A stretch of DNA of 64,000 nt from Lachnospiraceae bacterium (GTDB lineage Bacteria; Bacillota; Clostridia; Lachnospirales; Lachnospiraceae). The stretch covers positions 1 to 64,000 of the forward strand of contig JAFVSN010000037.1 of NCBI GenBank assembly GCA_017503735.1, in the 5' to 3' direction. Of the stretch, positions 45,301-54,789 are shown one piece after another. The notes beneath the pieces were generated by a model. It did no database searches. It was not told the origin of the DNA and was given only the letters and a program-made list of their open reading frames with translations. Each line of letters starts with the position of its first letter. Within the stretch, counting starts at the first letter, position 1. The position numbers and the translations under genes were made by a program.

Positions 45301-48300
45301 GGATACCGTCATTCGCTACGGTAACTCTGCCGAAAAAGTTCCGGATCCAGTTCTTTCCGTATGCGTACTCAGCCTCGGCCTTCTGCGTGTCGTTAAAGGA
45401 TACTCTTGTGTTGCGGATTGTAGAAAGAATCATTTTCGCGTAATCATCCTTTACCTTACGTTCCCGTGCCTCTGCCGCAACTCTCTGTGACAAGTCTGTT
45501 GCCTTTGACATGAACACATCCCACTCAACATCCTCGCCCTGTAGGTATTCGTAAATACCCTTTAATTCCGACGCAAGGTCTGCTTTGTTGTAACTACTAT
45601 CCGCCAGTTTGAGGATATGTCCCGCTACTGCGGCAATGTGGCTTTCGTTCAGCTCCCTTCCGCCGGTAACGGTACGCTCCAGTTTGTTCTTCTTCCGGAG
45701 TCTTTCAATATCAGCTTTCAGTTTATTATTTTCACGCTGAATTCGCTTCAACGCGCCTACTGCGTCATAGATGCTTTCGGTCTGGCGGTCGGAGTAGTGG
45801 ATATCCGCATCGGAAGTAGGATTCTTATTATCTATGGATTTGATTTGGTTTGGATTAAACGGCATCCATGCAAGTCCTTCTTCTTCCCAGACCATTCCGT
45901 CATATCCGGCATCTTTGATTTTATCGGTAAGGTTTCCGTCGCCTGTCCAATAGGCCCCGGCATCAAACAAATCTACCATCGAATAATAAACAACACCATC
46001 AAAGTTTGCGCCTTTTAATGTGTCTCTTGTTCCGTTCTTTCCAGTCACAGAAGAATCAAAAACCACACCATTTACGCCGTTCTTCTTGAACCATGATTTC
46101 CATTTGTCAAGTGGCATTGCAGTATCTTCAAACCTCAAAGGATTTTTGATATCAAGATAGTACGCACTTGTTATTCCGTAGTTCTCTGCATATGATTCAT
46201 TTTCCGAAAAATAACCAGCGATGTTTGAACCACCGTTCTGCTCTGTTATATATTCGTTAGGTCTGAATACCGTAAAACTCTCATGTGTGCCATGATAAAC
46301 AACTTTAAGATTGCCGTTCTCGTCACGAACTTGGGAATCCTTGAAGAACTGAATCTGCTCCTTGGTGAGACCATTGCCTTCGGAGTCTCTAGTTGAATAC
46401 CGGATGTCCTCGTTACTTGTCGGCGTTTGGTTGGAAGTGAGTTTCGCCTGGTTGCTGTTGAACACGATGTAGTGAACCGTACCCTTTCCGATTCCCATGT
46501 TCTTGAACTTCTCGGAAACCGTACTGTCGATAATTCCGTCATATCCTAGCTTTTCAACGATAATACGCGCAACCTCATTCGCCACAAGCTCGCCGTTCTC
46601 ACCCTCGATATAAAGGTCATTCAATCTTGTCTTTAAATCTTCCAAGGTAATTCCGCCCTCTGCATAGGCATCGTACAGAATAGAAGGTATATCGTCCGTG
46701 TTGTAGAATCCTTCTGCATCAACAGCAGCCATTATATCATCGATATAATCACTCGCCATCTGCTCTACAGCCTCGTCGTATTCATTCTCGTCTTCGAAGT
46801 CTTCCATATCATACTCAGAAGAAATATCGGACATAAGGTACGTCTGATGCTCTCCGACGTAGCACGGATTCTGGATGTTTAAGTACGTTTTAAGAGTAAC
46901 CGGCTCCTCGGATGTAGCGTACTTCTCACGAAGAACTTCTACAATCTCGTCAACATCCATATACTCACCATCTTCGTTCACATATTCTTCGCTATTCGGC
47001 CATACAAGCATTTCTGCCTCGTGTTCGAGCTTTATTACAAAATCCGGACCGTCAAAGTTCGCATAGTTTCTCTCAACGTCTCCGATGTCGTTAGTGAAGT
47101 AGAAGCCACTACCCATATTGCCCTCCGGATTAGCGTACTGCTTATCGAAGGTATAGAACTCTCTAACAGTTCCGTGATATACAACCATGAGATTTCCTTC
47201 TTTGTCCAAGGCCTTGCTGTTCTTAAAGAACTCAATCTGCTCTTTGGTGAGACCGTTGCCTTCGGAGTCACGGTCAGAATTTTGCACGTTTTCTGCTTCG
47301 TTTTTCTTTCTATTCCCAGTATTATCAACGTTCTCCTTGACTATACTGTCATTGTATGTTACAATACCATTAGAACCAATGGTGATTGACCCGAAAGGCA
47401 ATTGTAGCCCAGTATCGGCCAACCAACTGTTGGTTCTTTGCATATCCGGATTTATGTACCGGAGTACGCTATTCTCTATTAAATACTGCATTCCGCTGTT
47501 TCTTGCGTATGCACTCGCAACTCTTATTTCATCCAACTCTATTCCGTTTCTTCCTACCGGATGCAATTCCAACGCAACCATTACCGGGTTGTTTTTGATT
47601 TTGTAATCAACCAATAGCTCGCCGGTAAGAACGAGTCTGCCAGATACAGAACGAGAGTCCATAACAAGAATCGGGTCGTTAATCAATAACGGTAATTTTT
47701 TCACAACATCCTTCATTTCCGGATGGTCGTTGAGTATACTTGCCAACTTCGAAGAATCTATAAAGATACCCTTTTTCGGAACTCCTAACGTTTCCAACGC
47801 ATTGCCAGTCACGCCGACCTTAAATCGAAGGCGTGGATTTTTCTTGTCCCATGCGTCATACTGACGGCCAAAATCTTGCATGATTTTTTTTGTAATACGG
47901 TCACTATTCTGCGTCCGTTCCGATGCCGCAACATCCTCAGTCTCGCTATTCTGCATCGCCTGGTTTGCCCTCACAGCCTTTGCAAATGCCTCGTCCCATG
48001 CCTTTTGTAACTCGGCCATCTTAGCATCATACTTCCGGACAGCCTTTGCTTCCTCACTATTGGACTGATACACCCCAAGTAATTCCTTTAACCACGCTCT
48101 GATTTTATCAATAACTTCCTTGAACTTCTCCGAAAAAGTCTTCAAAGTCTGAACGTCCATCTTCTCAATAATCTCATTCGCGGTCTTGTTACCGGAAAGC
48201 ATATCTTCACACGCTCTTGCGATTATTTCATCCTGTGCGTATTCATCGGACACATCGCGTCCGCGCTTCTTGTGGTTGTTCTTCTCTGCCGCAACCAACG

Positions 48301-50821
48301 CCTCCGGAGTGGACTTGTAATGTACGGAAAGCGTATCCATAACAACCTCAGACAGCTTCGCATAAGCCTCCGGAGCTTTTTCCTTCATCCAGTGAGTAAC
48401 TTCATGAGACATAGTAGGAATCATGGAGTCCTCAAATACACCCTCGTTCTCTTTAAAGCCCGCGTATACATCGACGTATACCGTGTTTGTTTTCTTGTCA
48501 TAGCGTCCGTTTTCAGCGGTTCTCACGCCGTTCTTGTCCGCCTTAGATTCAAACAGTACGACATTTACTCCGGTCGCCTTCGAAAACATCTTCGCAAAGG
48601 AAGCCGATGCCTTCTGTCTGCTGTTCAAATTCTTATAATTTACTCCCTTATCAGAAAAAGTACCGGCATTTATGGTCCCTCCCTCAGAAAAATACTTCTC
48701 TGTGACTGCATCCGCCTTCTTCTGCGGGTTTGCTGTTCTTTCAGAGATACCGAGCTTGTAAGCCTGTATTGCCTGTGCTTCTGAGAGTACGCCGCGTCTC
48801 TTTACTGCGTTATCTACTCCGAAAGCGTTCTTTCCGTAGGCATACGCCATATCGAAAGAATCTTTATATGCGGTCACGTCCTGTCCGTTATACATAGACA
48901 CAAAAAGGTCGGCGTGAGACGGTTCCATTCCTTCCGCCATCTCCACCAACTCAGCATCTTTTCTGTTGAGAGTGACAGCATCCCGCGCTCTTTCCCCCAT
49001 GCTCGTCTTTAATACAGTATTCCCGGTTTCGTCTGTGCGGATTCCCTGTAATCTGATCGCATTTCCGGTCACATTATCCACCGTATCGGATACATCCATA
49101 GAGGCCATTTTACCAACCGCATCCGGAGCGTTTCTTTTCATGCTCTCATACGCTTTCTGTCGCTCCGCTGTGAGGTCTTTTTCCACCTGGCTATACAACT
49201 TATCCTTTTCTCGTTTGGACAGCTTCTTACCGTCCTTTTCTGCCTCTGCAAGCCGAGACTCATACTCCGTTTCGACGTATAATTCTTCTGCTGCGTTTCT
49301 ATCAGTAACATAATCTGTACCGTATCTGTACGACTGCAAAAGGGACGGGGACTGCACAAAAGCACTTGATAATGTACCGACAAGGAAAGCGTTTAACAGT
49401 TCCTCGTCCTCAACCAACTGTCCTAATTCTTCATCGGACATATAGGTAAACTTCTTTGCTACGGCGGAGCCAAGCCCGGCAAAAACTTCTTCCAAGCCCT
49501 CGCCGGCTGCTTTAATCCCGTACTCTGCGGCGTTTCTCAGAACAAAGTTTCCAATCTTGTTTCCAACTTTCTTCGCAAACATATCATCAAGACCGGCAAT
49601 ACCACGGCTTAACCCAAGTGCATTTATACCTTTACCTAAACCACCGAACATTAACTCAGAACCGGATTCAAATGCACCGCTCATAAGACCATACAAAAAA
49701 GCCTCTCCGTCCGTTGCTCCGTTTTGATATGCTTCACTCATGCCACTACCGGCGGAAGACGCGAGCAACGAACCACTTGTAAGAATCTGAGTGCCAACCT
49801 TACCAAGCCCAAGACCCTTTCCAATACCACCGGTTGCAAGATTAAAGCCCATCTGGCCTACACCTTCCATCACAGCATCGCCCATGCCACCGAGGAAAGA
49901 ATCGTTCTGAATGTTGGAAGAGTAATACGGACGGTACAAATCTTGCGTCATGTTTCTATTTGCGTGTTCCTTCATAGACTCCGCCGCTTTTTCCGCACCG
50001 AAGAAATCTGCCACCCTAGAAGCTCCGTGAGTCGCAAAGTCCGCAACGCCTTCCATTGCGCCAAGAAGACCTTTACTACCCTTTACAACCGCATCCACAG
50101 CGGTAGCACCAAGAGCGTCCAACACATCGCCCGGCTGATATCCGTCAGCAAACGCATCACTTCCCTTAAAGAGTGCATCACGGTTAATCATCGTTGCATC
50201 ATACAAACGGTTCCGGTAGTCCTTCCACGCCTTTTGTGTTTCTCCGGAAGTAGTCTCAATAAGATAATCAACCGTTCTCAGTTCCTTTTCCGCGTCCGCC
50301 TTGTTTGCATACCCCACATTCAAACCGTACTTAGAAAGGAAGTCTGCATCTCCCGGATTCTCCTTTATCGCCTTCTGCACCCCATCAAAGTCAAGTCCCT
50401 TGTACTTTTTCAGACGGTCCGCATTCTTTTTCGCCATGTTGTAGGAAAAAGAGTCAGAATACTTCCCATACTCAGCGGACAAGGAGCCCCAACCGGTCAG
50501 CGCATCATCATAAGACTTAATCAATTTGTCCATGTTGCGGTTAAACTCTGTGAGGTCCTTTCCGTTATTGTTACTGTTCGTGTATCCCTTATAGGCGGTC
50601 AGACGGTCACGCATAGAAGATACCGTCTGATACGACTTTTTCATATCGTCTGCGGAGTGCCATCCTCTATAAACACGGTTTACGAGCTTAGAGGCTGATG
50701 TGAGGTCGGATTGTAAAGTATCAAGGCCGATATTCTGTTCCGCAACATGACTTCCAAACTTTCCCGTCCCCGTCTTCTTTGCTTTGTCCTGGCTGTTTAT
50801 ATAATCCAAAAATTTACCCAT
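42353..50821 (-). CDS. Giant polyvalent phage protein (2822 aa)
   Basis: A single 2822-residue frame, much larger than any neighbour. Visible parts: residues 230-490 Gly/Ala-rich, weakly hydrophobic; about 730-870 a zincin protease (SHEVTHW, His806-Glu807-His810, Glu865 as a possible third ligand); about 975-1160 a MuF C-terminal/BECR-like domain (VMDSRSVSGRLVLTGELLVD); about 1185-1463 and 1484-1665 two related ADP-ribosyltransferase-like domains (VVYHGTxxxFxxF, GSGFYFTN / IAGYFSEN); coiled coils near 1690 and 1915-1985; then an LPD-like helical region and a hydrophobic stretch near the C-terminus (SLTGAAIGGLFDTW). Polyvalent proteins of this type are carried in virions and injected with the DNA to act on the host. 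AGGAGG precedes the ATG. Domain limits are approximate. Confidence 0.8.
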   Translation of the reverse strand: MGKFLDYINSQDKAKKTGTGKFGSHVAEQNIGLDTLQSDLTSASKLVNRVYRGWHSADDMKKSYQTVSSMRDRLTAYKGYTNSNNNGKDLTEFNRNMDKLIKSYDDALTGWGSLSAEYGKYSDSFSYNMAKKNADRLKKYKGLDFDGVQKAIKENPGDADFLSKYGLNVGYANKADAEKELRTVDYLIETTSGETQKAWKDYRNRLYDATMINRDALFKGSDAFADGYQPGDVLDALGATAVDAVVKGSKGLLGAMEGVADFATHGASRVADFFGAEKAAESMKEHANRNMTQDLYRPYYSSNIQNDSFLGGMGDAVMEGVGQMGFNLATGGIGKGLGLGKVGTQILTSGSLLASSAGSGMSEAYQNGATDGEAFLYGLMSGAFESGSELMFGGLGKGINALGLSRGIAGLDDMFAKKVGNKIGNFVLRNAAEYGIKAAGEGLEEVFAGLGSAVAKKFTYMSDEELGQLVEDEELLNAFLVGTLSSAFVQSPSLLQSYRYGTDYVTDRNAAEELYVETEYESRLAEAEKDGKKLSKREKDKLYSQVEKDLTAERQKAYESMKRNAPDAVGKMASMDVSDTVDNVTGNAIRLQGIRTDETGNTVLKTSMGERARDAVTLNRKDAELVEMAEGMEPSHADLFVSMYNGQDVTAYKDSFDMAYAYGKNAFGVDNAVKRRGVLSEAQAIQAYKLGISERTANPQKKADAVTEKYFSEGGTINAGTFSDKGVNYKNLNSRQKASASFAKMFSKATGVNVVLFESKADKNGVRTAENGRYDKKTNTVYVDVYAGFKENEGVFEDSMIPTMSHEVTHWMKEKAPEAYAKLSEVVMDTLSVHYKSTPEALVAAEKNNHKKRGRDVSDEYAQDEIIARACEDMLSGNKTANEIIEKMDVQTLKTFSEKFKEVIDKIRAWLKELLGVYQSNSEEAKAVRKYDAKMAELQKAWDEAFAKAVRANQAMQNSETEDVAASERTQNSDRITKKIMQDFGRQYDAWDKKNPRLRFKVGVTGNALETLGVPKKGIFIDSSKLASILNDHPEMKDVVKKLPLLINDPILVMDSRSVSGRLVLTGELLVDYKIKNNPVMVALELHPVGRNGIELDEIRVASAYARNSGMQYLIENSVLRYINPDMQRTNSWLADTGLQLPFGSITIGSNGIVTYNDSIVKENVDNTGNRKKNEAENVQNSDRDSEGNGLTKEQIEFFKNSKALDKEGNLMVVYHGTVREFYTFDKQYANPEGNMGSGFYFTNDIGDVERNYANFDGPDFVIKLEHEAEMLVWPNSEEYVNEDGEYMDVDEIVEVLREKYATSEEPVTLKTYLNIQNPCYVGEHQTYLMSDISSEYDMEDFEDENEYDEAVEQMASDYIDDIMAAVDAEGFYNTDDIPSILYDAYAEGGITLEDLKTRLNDLYIEGENGELVANEVARIIVEKLGYDGIIDSTVSEKFKNMGIGKGTVHYIVFNSNQAKLTSNQTPTSNEDIRYSTRDSEGNGLTKEQIQFFKDSQVRDENGNLKVVYHGTHESFTVFRPNEYITEQNGGSNIAGYFSENESYAENYGITSAYYLDIKNPLRFEDTAMPLDKWKSWFKKNGVNGVVFDSSVTGKNGTRDTLKGANFDGVVYYSMVDLFDAGAYWTGDGNLTDKIKDAGYDGMVWEEEGLAWMPFNPNQIKSIDNKNPTSDADIHYSDRQTESIYDAVGALKRIQRENNKLKADIERLRKKNKLERTVTGGRELNESHIAAVAGHILKLADSSYNKADLASELKGIYEYLQGEDVEWDVFMSKATDLSQRVAAEARERKVKDDYAKMILSTIRNTRVSFNDTQKAEAEYAYGKNWIRNFFGRVTVANDGIPLESAWSEWAAMYPDVFDADISDADMVTALLDIYDSTKTASEVVETYDKSEVARELAFEIYNQFWNVSPVRTLADKHDKEVKRLKFEHRQEMKELRERKDAEVFETRWHYSELIHKVREARDEKIAQLKKESHEYTKQYREKLERRNQISQITKKSLKLNTWLKNNTKKEHIVEELKEPVAAVLRALDFSSESLLGTGEPTQKDISLKKAFAHLYKKMKDIDDGQGPEDYSLDMPIDYVNFLGEIKEQIDGIVEKVGDNQFVLRDMTLEQLQDVNKMLSILSHIVRSANKALADANGKAISNMAQSTMLYADSLGEKNKKVGGISNFFNFDNKLPVYAFKMMGEGGQQIFRNMQNGWDKMAFHVKQIIDYSEACYEAKEVNKWSKEVHEFKFADGSKAKMTTAHIMSLYCLQKREQARNHLIRGGIRVENFKNGANTITNEKGALLLPHEIDKVVSTLTERQKKVADDLQKFMNTVCSDWGNEVSMRRFGIKSFGEENYFPIQSDANVTPSKDSPNSRKGSEVFRLLNMDFTKELNPNASNRIMVDNIFDVFATHTSDMAKYNALALPVLDMFRWYSYKETYKFNPEDPEDKRRTAKTLRQSLESAYGDGATKYIFQFMKDINGAHSGGMLEAEKFGRKMISYYKTAAVGANLRVAFLQPVSYVRASAVMDPKYLSAALLHKPQIQKAKDTCGIALWKSLGFYDTNINRGVTSMIKHDESAFDWIKDKSMKLAEWGDSMTWGFLYNACEAEIKDTQPGLTGEAKDRAVAERLRDVIYATQVVDSTMTRTQMMRSKSGIAQMYVSFMSEPMMSYNLLMDGYTQFNADKRKTKSAAAALRKNKNLILRSVFTYCITSLTGAAIGGLFDTWRDDEEEEFTDAYIENVTENMISDVLGMVPVLKDFFSLGQGYSPTRMDEAFMTSTWNALKKIWKAKDEGINYKAVYSMLKTVSQLTGLPMGSFVRDVVMIWNNTVGEVYESLKLK

Positions 50822-50838
50822 GCGTGCCTCCTAATTGT

Positions 50839-52479
50839 TTATTTTCCTCTGTTTCGTACGTAGTCTTCCTGTATCTTTTTGATAAGCTCTGCCTTTCTCT
50901 CCGGGCTGAGGTTATCATCGCCTATGACAGCATCAATGTATGGCTGATACGGAATGTTTGTATCTTCGAGCATATAATTAAACGCTTCGCCAAACGCTTC
51001 ATTACCGGCGTTTTCCTTACCCATGAGGTAAAGCTGCGAATACGCCGCATCATATCCGTCTCCAGATGCCCCCCCGTTTGCGACCCAGGTATCCTTAATG
51101 CTTTCAATCTCAGAAAGAGATAGCCCTTCTGTTTCTCCGAGCGGACTAAGTGCAGCCTGTGAATCCCGATATTCGCGTTCTTCGTCATCCAATGCTTTTC
51201 CGTAATCAAAATCCCTAGCGTCAGTGTAAGCACCAAACCGGAAATTCCTATCATCCACAGCCTGGTTATAGGCATCAACATACGCACCATACTTAGCATT
51301 AAAATCATCCCAATAAGACTTCTCCGCCGCACTTCTGTCGTTAAGATACCTATTGTACTCTCTCTCGTACATACTTGCTGCATTGTCGCGGTTTGAGGTA
51401 TAAGCATTAAGCATCCGGTTATACTCCGCGCTGTCTGCGTCCTGTAGCATCGCAAGTTCAGATAGCATCTTATCTCCCTCTGCGTTATACGCACCGAGCG
51501 CAAGATTATAATATTCCGGAAGGTTGTTGTATGCTTCGGAAATGTACTGATTATACGCAGAGTTTCCTACGGCTTGTCCGTATGTGCTCCCGTATCCGCC
51601 GGTAAGTGCCGCCGCCTGTCCCATGGAGTCTTGCATTGCCATCTTGCCACTGTTCATGGATGCGGAAAGCATCTGCTGAAACATCGGGTCGGTACTCATG
51701 TCATACGAGAACTTGTCCCGGTTTCTATATTCATCCATCAACGACTTGATCTGACTCGTGTAAGAGGTTTTTCCGGAATTAAGCTGCGATAAGAGGGAGT
51801 TTGTATACTCCATCGCTTTTTTGTATTCGTCGGATACTGCAAACTGTCCGTACTCAAAACCGATATTGTCCAAATCAATTCCGTAATCCTCCGGAGAAAT
51901 CCCGATAGAGGCGTTTAAATCAAGCCCGTAATCTTCCGGTTTTACAACCGGGGCATCAACGGCGTTCTTTGCAACCACACCGGCCGTATTTTCTTCTACG
52001 GCTTTACTCTCCTCCGGGACAGTATCAAAAACAGAATCAACAAGGGACATATCGACCATAGAAGGCGGCATCTGAGGTCCAATATATTCTTCTTCCGGAA
52101 TCTCCGGGACTGCGTTGTTCATCACCGTAAACTTGTCGCTCAACAACGAAGCGGCCGGACTTGCTTTCTCGGTAACCGATGTGTTAGCCTTGTTTTGCGC
52201 GGATTCCATCGCCCGCTTCGTAATAAGGTTGTCAACCAATCCTACACCAATCCGTGCGCCAAGTTCGGCGGGAATGGTAATTAACCCCGCTGTGCCCGGC
52301 TTAATTACAGTTCCCGGCTTAGATGCAAGCGGTCCGTTGTAATTTGGTGTCGTATTGTTCTTTAAAGCAAGCTTTTCCTTTCTTGCATCATCCGAAGATG
52401 TCCCGACATTTGATTTATTCGCCGGCGTGTTACTCTTGTTTTTGTTTCTGTTCCAAAAGTCCATATTAACGATTGGCAT
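50839..52479 (-). CDS. Phage internal/virion structural protein
   Basis: A 546-residue protein: a disordered N-terminal half rich in Asn, Pro and Val, then a long helical, Tyr/Ala/Asp-rich part with AALTGGYGSTYGQAVGNSAYNQYI and repeated NRYLNDRSAAEKSYWDDFN-type segments seen in internal proteins of short-tailed phages. Likely a core or ejection protein. GGGGGA precedes the ATG, which starts one base after the previous stop. It lies between the tail genes and the giant protein, consistent with an ejection complex. Confidence 0.65.
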   Translation of the reverse strand: MPIVNMDFWNRNKNKSNTPANKSNVGTSSDDARKEKLALKNNTTPNYNGPLASKPGTVIKPGTAGLITIPAELGARIGVGLVDNLITKRAMESAQNKANTSVTEKASPAASLLSDKFTVMNNAVPEIPEEEYIGPQMPPSMVDMSLVDSVFDTVPEESKAVEENTAGVVAKNAVDAPVVKPEDYGLDLNASIGISPEDYGIDLDNIGFEYGQFAVSDEYKKAMEYTNSLLSQLNSGKTSYTSQIKSLMDEYRNRDKFSYDMSTDPMFQQMLSASMNSGKMAMQDSMGQAAALTGGYGSTYGQAVGNSAYNQYISEAYNNLPEYYNLALGAYNAEGDKMLSELAMLQDADSAEYNRMLNAYTSNRDNAASMYEREYNRYLNDRSAAEKSYWDDFNAKYGAYVDAYNQAVDDRNFRFGAYTDARDFDYGKALDDEEREYRDSQAALSPLGETEGLSLSEIESIKDTWVANGGASGDGYDAAYSQLYLMGKENAGNEAFGEAFNYMLEDTNIPYQPYIDAVIGDDNLSPERKAELIKKIQEDYVRNRGK

Positions 52480-52480
52480 C

Positions 52481-53011
52481 TTAATCCCCCTTTTCTTCGT
52501 ATCGTCCTATTGCAATCCAGGAAAACGTGCTCGATTCTCCTGTTGTAAAGCCGGTATTTGTGATAGTCACATCAACGTGCGGGCTTGTGATAAGCACCGG
52601 TACCGCACTGTATTCCTTTTTAAATGTAACTGTGGTCCCGTTGTTCATGTTGCCGTAGCATATCCTGGTTCCGTCCGGTAGTCCGACATATCCATCCTCT
52701 CCCTCGGACATCACTGATTTTAACGATTCCTTGTATGCTTCGGAATTAAGTACATCCGATACGGTAAGCTGTGATGTGCTTACCTTCTCTACCCTCTGTT
52801 GGCTTTCCTCGGCGTTTGTCTGCACGCTCTGCATTTCCATACCAAGGTTTGAAAGCTCCATGCGGAAGGCTGCTGAGAAGTTCATGGGACCGATATCAGT
52901 AAGAGCAAGTTCAAGAGTCTCACGAAGCTGATACAAATAGTCCTCTATCTGTCTTACTTTGCTCCTTTCGTCCGCCGCCCTAAAATTCGGGTACGGTATA
53001 AGATGCTCCAT
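52481..53011 (-). CDS. Phage tail protein with lectin-like C-terminus
   Basis: A 176-residue protein. Residues of about 15-85 are coiled coil (QIEDYLYQLRETLELALTDIG). The C-terminal ~70 residues (TVTFKKEYSAVPVLITSPH, TGFTTGESSTFSWIAIGRY) match the beta-sandwich pattern of H-type lectin-like domains found on phage tails. Its start overlaps the stop of the preceding gene (ATGA). A sugar-binding tail component is likely. Confidence 0.6.
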   Translation of the reverse strand: MEHLIPYPNFRAADERSKVRQIEDYLYQLRETLELALTDIGPMNFSAAFRMELSNLGMEMQSVQTNAEESQQRVEKVSTSQLTVSDVLNSEAYKESLKSVMSEGEDGYVGLPDGTRICYGNMNNGTTVTFKKEYSAVPVLITSPHVDVTITNTGFTTGESSTFSWIAIGRYEEKGD

Positions 53012-54789
53012 TAAACATCGCTCCCTTCCTCTATGGTCTTCGTAACGGAATATATCTTACAATCGCCGGTTCCTTCCAAGCGGTACTTGAAATGGTCACA
53101 CCGCCTCGGCATTACCGGAATTGTAAAGGTCTTCGTTGCCTTGCCGCTCATGTTGAAGATATGATCCCATTCCCCGCAAGAATCGTACTGTAAGTAAAAA
53201 TCCACGCTCGCACCTATCTCCATGGAAAGACGGATATTGATTCTGCCGACATACTTATTGTCCGGGGAAGAAAACCCAAGATTCCCGCTTTCTGCCATCC
53301 ATTTGACACGCTTTTCGTTCTCCCTATCGTCTGTGTCATACACAATGGTTCCAAAAACTGATTTCAGCTTCTTGTCCTCGGAATCTACATAATACAAATC
53401 CTCGTCGTGCCTACAGAAAAACATTACGGCCGTATCGTCTTCTTTACACCACAAACCTTTTTTCGTGTCATACACAAACAACGCATACTTACCGTCCGTC
53501 CCCTTCATAGAGATGTAATATTCATCTCCTATTGTGCCACCAACAGCGTCCAAATATCTAACCTCGCCAAGATTATTTGATATGGTTTGTGGTTGGCTTC
53601 CGCCATAAGCGCAAACAGCATCCGCGCTCTTGTAATACAGTACCTCGTTTACGATACACAGGCTTTTATGGCTTCCCCTCTGCACACCCCTACAGTACGT
53701 CTCAACTGTTCTGTGTGCGCCGGTACTACTCACAATTACCTTTACCATACAATCCTCTTTGAAAAAGATAGGATTGCCAAGGTACGTTGTTGCGCCGGTA
53801 AATTTCCCGTCACTACCAATCGTTGCCGCCCAGGAGTCAGTCGATATACCCGCATACGCTTTCCAGTTCGTCACATCTCCAAGCTTACAACAATATACCT
53901 CGTGCCCGTCCGCAGAACACCCCCACAGCCGGTTATTGCATTCCGTGACAAACTCCATATCCGGGACTTCACGCACAACCTCTATAGGAACCGTAAGCGT
54001 CTTGTTTGCTCCGAGAAGTCCCACGATGGTAATGCAATCGTCTGTAAGGTCGGTAATGCAAGTATTGATTGATACTTTCCCGTCGCCCTCGTCGTTTACA
54101 AAGATGTTCTTTGCCTCCGTCCATTCCACACCGGTCAAATCAAGCGTGATTTTTATACCGTCCTCTTTCTTAAAATTCTTTCCGATTCCAACCTGGGAAA
54201 TCTGAATATAGGTTGTGTTCACGTTTACCCAAACAGAAGTAGCAGAGGACCATTGACGCAAGGTAGACTTGCCATTGATGGTAGACATTAGGTAATCGCC
54301 GGTTTCCGGTTCTTTGTCTTTGTAATACGCCTCGTCGTGCCACACAATCGCCTTTCCACTTGCATCACACAAGGAAAACGTGACCTCTGCATTAGAATTA
54401 AATCTTGACTCAATTTCTCCGGAAGTGTTATCCGATGTGTTATACCACACCTTATCCGGAAAAATAACGATGTACGCGCCCATCTTTGCAATCGTCTTTT
54501 CTCCTTCTATGGAAATGGTTCCGGATACTTCCTTTTCTTCTCCGTCAAGATACAGCTTCCCATTATCAACCCATACAAGACTTTCCTTTTCGATTAACCC
54601 TTGCGGATTCTCAAACGTCCGACACACGCCTCTCCTTCTACGCGGGGACAACACAGGGAAATACCTCGAAGTCATATTTCGCATATCGTAAAATTCTCCG
54701 TCCGCACAGGCAAGAGTATGATTATACCCGCCGAAAGCTGTTGTCATTTCCCTTCCTCTTGTCTGCTCTACATACTGTGGAAAATACAT
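53011..54789 (-). CDS. Phage beta-propeller tail (nozzle-like) protein
   Basis: A 592-residue, beta-rich protein with N-terminal FGGYNHTLACADGEFYDMRNMTSRYFPVLSPRRRR and many short blades (TEVCYKSADAVCAYGG-like, DKKLKSVFGTIVYDTD). The position after the head-tail adaptor and the length suit a tail nozzle or hub of short-tailed phages. Its start and end codons overlap both neighbours, so the tail genes are translationally coupled. Function is inferred from place and fold type. Confidence 0.6.
   Translation of the reverse strand: MYFPQYVEQTRGREMTTAFGGYNHTLACADGEFYDMRNMTSRYFPVLSPRRRRGVCRTFENPQGLIEKESLVWVDNGKLYLDGEEKEVSGTISIEGEKTIAKMGAYIVIFPDKVWYNTSDNTSGEIESRFNSNAEVTFSLCDASGKAIVWHDEAYYKDKEPETGDYLMSTINGKSTLRQWSSATSVWVNVNTTYIQISQVGIGKNFKKEDGIKITLDLTGVEWTEAKNIFVNDEGDGKVSINTCITDLTDDCITIVGLLGANKTLTVPIEVVREVPDMEFVTECNNRLWGCSADGHEVYCCKLGDVTNWKAYAGISTDSWAATIGSDGKFTGATTYLGNPIFFKEDCMVKVIVSSTGAHRTVETYCRGVQRGSHKSLCIVNEVLYYKSADAVCAYGGSQPQTISNNLGEVRYLDAVGGTIGDEYYISMKGTDGKYALFVYDTKKGLWCKEDDTAVMFFCRHDEDLYYVDSEDKKLKSVFGTIVYDTDDRENEKRVKWMAESGNLGFSSPDNKYVGRINIRLSMEIGASVDFYLQYDSCGEWDHIFNMSGKATKTFTIPVMPRRCDHFKYRLEGTGDCKIYSVTKTIEEGSDV

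Noticed and set aside
49724-50698. Plus-strand 324-residue ORF inside the giant protein gene
   Set aside because: It lies fully opposite a clear coding frame, has no ribosome site, and its composition is that of a shadow frame.
42353-50821. Tape-measure protein
   Set aside because: The length would suit, but the zincin, ART-like and MuF-like parts and the place after the tail genes fit a polyvalent ejection protein.
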